64,000 nt of DNA, from positions 124,001 to 188,000 of the forward strand of contig JBMOPO010000032.1 in NCBI GenBank assembly GCA_049325095.1. Reading direction: 5' to 3'. The translations under genes and the position numbers were made by a program. This DNA comes from JAGPUQ01 sp049325095 (GTDB lineage Bacteria > Pseudomonadota > Gammaproteobacteria > Pseudomonadales > Porticoccaceae). Shown in pieces: positions 63,497-64,000 of this stretch. The notes under the pieces are model-generated. The model did not search any database and was not told the origin of the DNA. It worked only from the letters and a program-made list of their open reading frames with translations. Every line of letters starts with the position of its first letter. Position 1 is the first letter of the stretch.

Positions 63497-64000
63497 TCAG
63501 TAGCTGTAGGTTTTGAACTGGTCGCGCAGGTCCTTCTTGCTGACCTTGCCGGTCGCGGTGTGGGGGATGAATTCGACGAACACGCAGTCTTCCGGAATCC
63601 ACCAGTTGGCGATCTTGCCCTTGAGAAAGCCGAGGATGTCCTCCTTTTTCGGCGCGGTTCCCGGCCGCTTGACCACCACCAGCAGCGGCCGCTCGGTCCA
63701 TTTCGGGTGCGGCACGCCGATGACCGCGGCCTCCAGCACCTCGGGGTGGCCCATGGCGGCATTTTCGACGTCGATGGAGCTGATCCATTCGCCGCCGGAC
63801 TTGATCACGTCCTTGGTGCGGTCGGTGATCTGCATGTAGCCGTGGGGATCGATGGTGGCCACGTCCCCGGTATCGAACCAGCCGTCGGGCAGGTGGGCGT
63901 CGGACCTTTCCATCCGGTAGTAGCCGCTGCACACCCAGGGGCCGCGAACCTGGAGTCGCCCCGAGGCCTTGCCGTCCCAGGGCAGCTCCTGTCCGTCGTC
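63497..64000 (-). CDS. Acyl-CoA synthetase (ANL superfamily), cut by window end
   Basis: Only the C-terminal 167 codons are present; the frame is open to 64000, where it reads DDGQELPWDGKASGRLQVRG. ANL C-terminal motifs: YYRMERSDAHLPDGWFDTGD, TDRTKDVIKSGGEWISS and the catalytic lysine in TATGKVSKKDLRDQ. Medium/long-chain or methylmercaptopropionate (DmdB-like) substrates are possible. Activates an acid for the neighbouring acyl-CoA dehydrogenase. Confidence 0.9.
   Translation of the reverse strand, partial: DDGQELPWDGKASGRLQVRGPWVCSGYYRMERSDAHLPDGWFDTGDVATIDPHGYMQITDRTKDVIKSGGEWISSIDVENAAMGHPEVLEAAVIGVPHPKWTERPLLVVVKRPGTAPKKEDILGFLKGKIANWWIPEDCVFVEFIPHTATGKVSKKDLRDQFKTYSY

Overview
The window is a high-GC bacterial chromosome segment that looks gammaproteobacterial. 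The grounds are the dsbA - cytochrome c4 - engB neighbourhood, a UB2H-type PBP1B, RsmC, SirB1, a large NAD-glutamate dehydrogenase, a NodIJ-type ABC exporter, a glutathione-dependent formaldehyde dehydrogenase and many TonB/acyl-CoA catabolism genes. No species can be named from this alone. I see no insertion sequences, CRISPR array, rRNA or phage genes. There is one tRNA (Thr-CGU).

Layout. 1-4 kb: tetrapyrrole genes hemL (5' cut by the window) and hemB with a NUDIX hydrolase and rsmC, all overlapping or touching. 4-7 kb, minus strand: PBP1B and a small TPR lipoprotein. 7-8.9 kb: a PfkB-family kinase, a cupin gene interrupted by two in-frame TGA codons, and a gene-free stretch ending in a plus-strand terminator (possible small RNA). 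8.9-11.2 kb: serA and serC. 11.5-19.8 kb: aldo/keto reductase, NAD-GDH, ABC exporter pair, Cu/Zn SOD. 19.9-25 kb: ABC-F ATPase, YkuD_2 L,D-transpeptidase-like protein, tRNA-Thr, dsbA, cytochrome c4, engB.

25-31 kb, minus strand: a trio of TonB-dependent receptor, periplasmic ABC-type binding protein without any ABC permease or ATPase, and hybrid sensor kinase. 31-40.5 kb, plus strand: a catabolic block of phosphatase, acyl-CoA dehydrogenase, APH-like kinase, quinone oxidoreductase, three SDRs, pdxH, a second phosphatase and a Baeyer-Villiger-type monooxygenase. 40.6-48.1 kb: CsgG-like lipoprotein, macro-domain protein, purU, ferredoxin reductase and ferredoxin, SirB1, FrmA-type dehydrogenase and an omega-aminotransferase.

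48.3-59.2 kb, plus strand: a six-gene chain with very tight junctions. An acetolactate-synthase-like ThDP enzyme and two different citrate-synthase-like proteins are followed by a second TonB receptor / binding protein / hybrid kinase trio. The second kinase also carries complete GGDEF and EAL domains. The repeated receptor-binding protein-kinase trio, once alone and once fused to a carbon-carbon ligase cassette, is the strongest candidate here for an undescribed system: outer-membrane uptake, periplasmic capture, phosphorelay and c-di-GMP output, possibly tied to metabolism of the captured compound. 59.4-64 kb: a reductase/epimerase, a low-GC IPTL-CTERM surface protein with its own terminator, and a DmdC-like acyl-CoA dehydrogenase beside an acyl-CoA synthetase cut by the window end.
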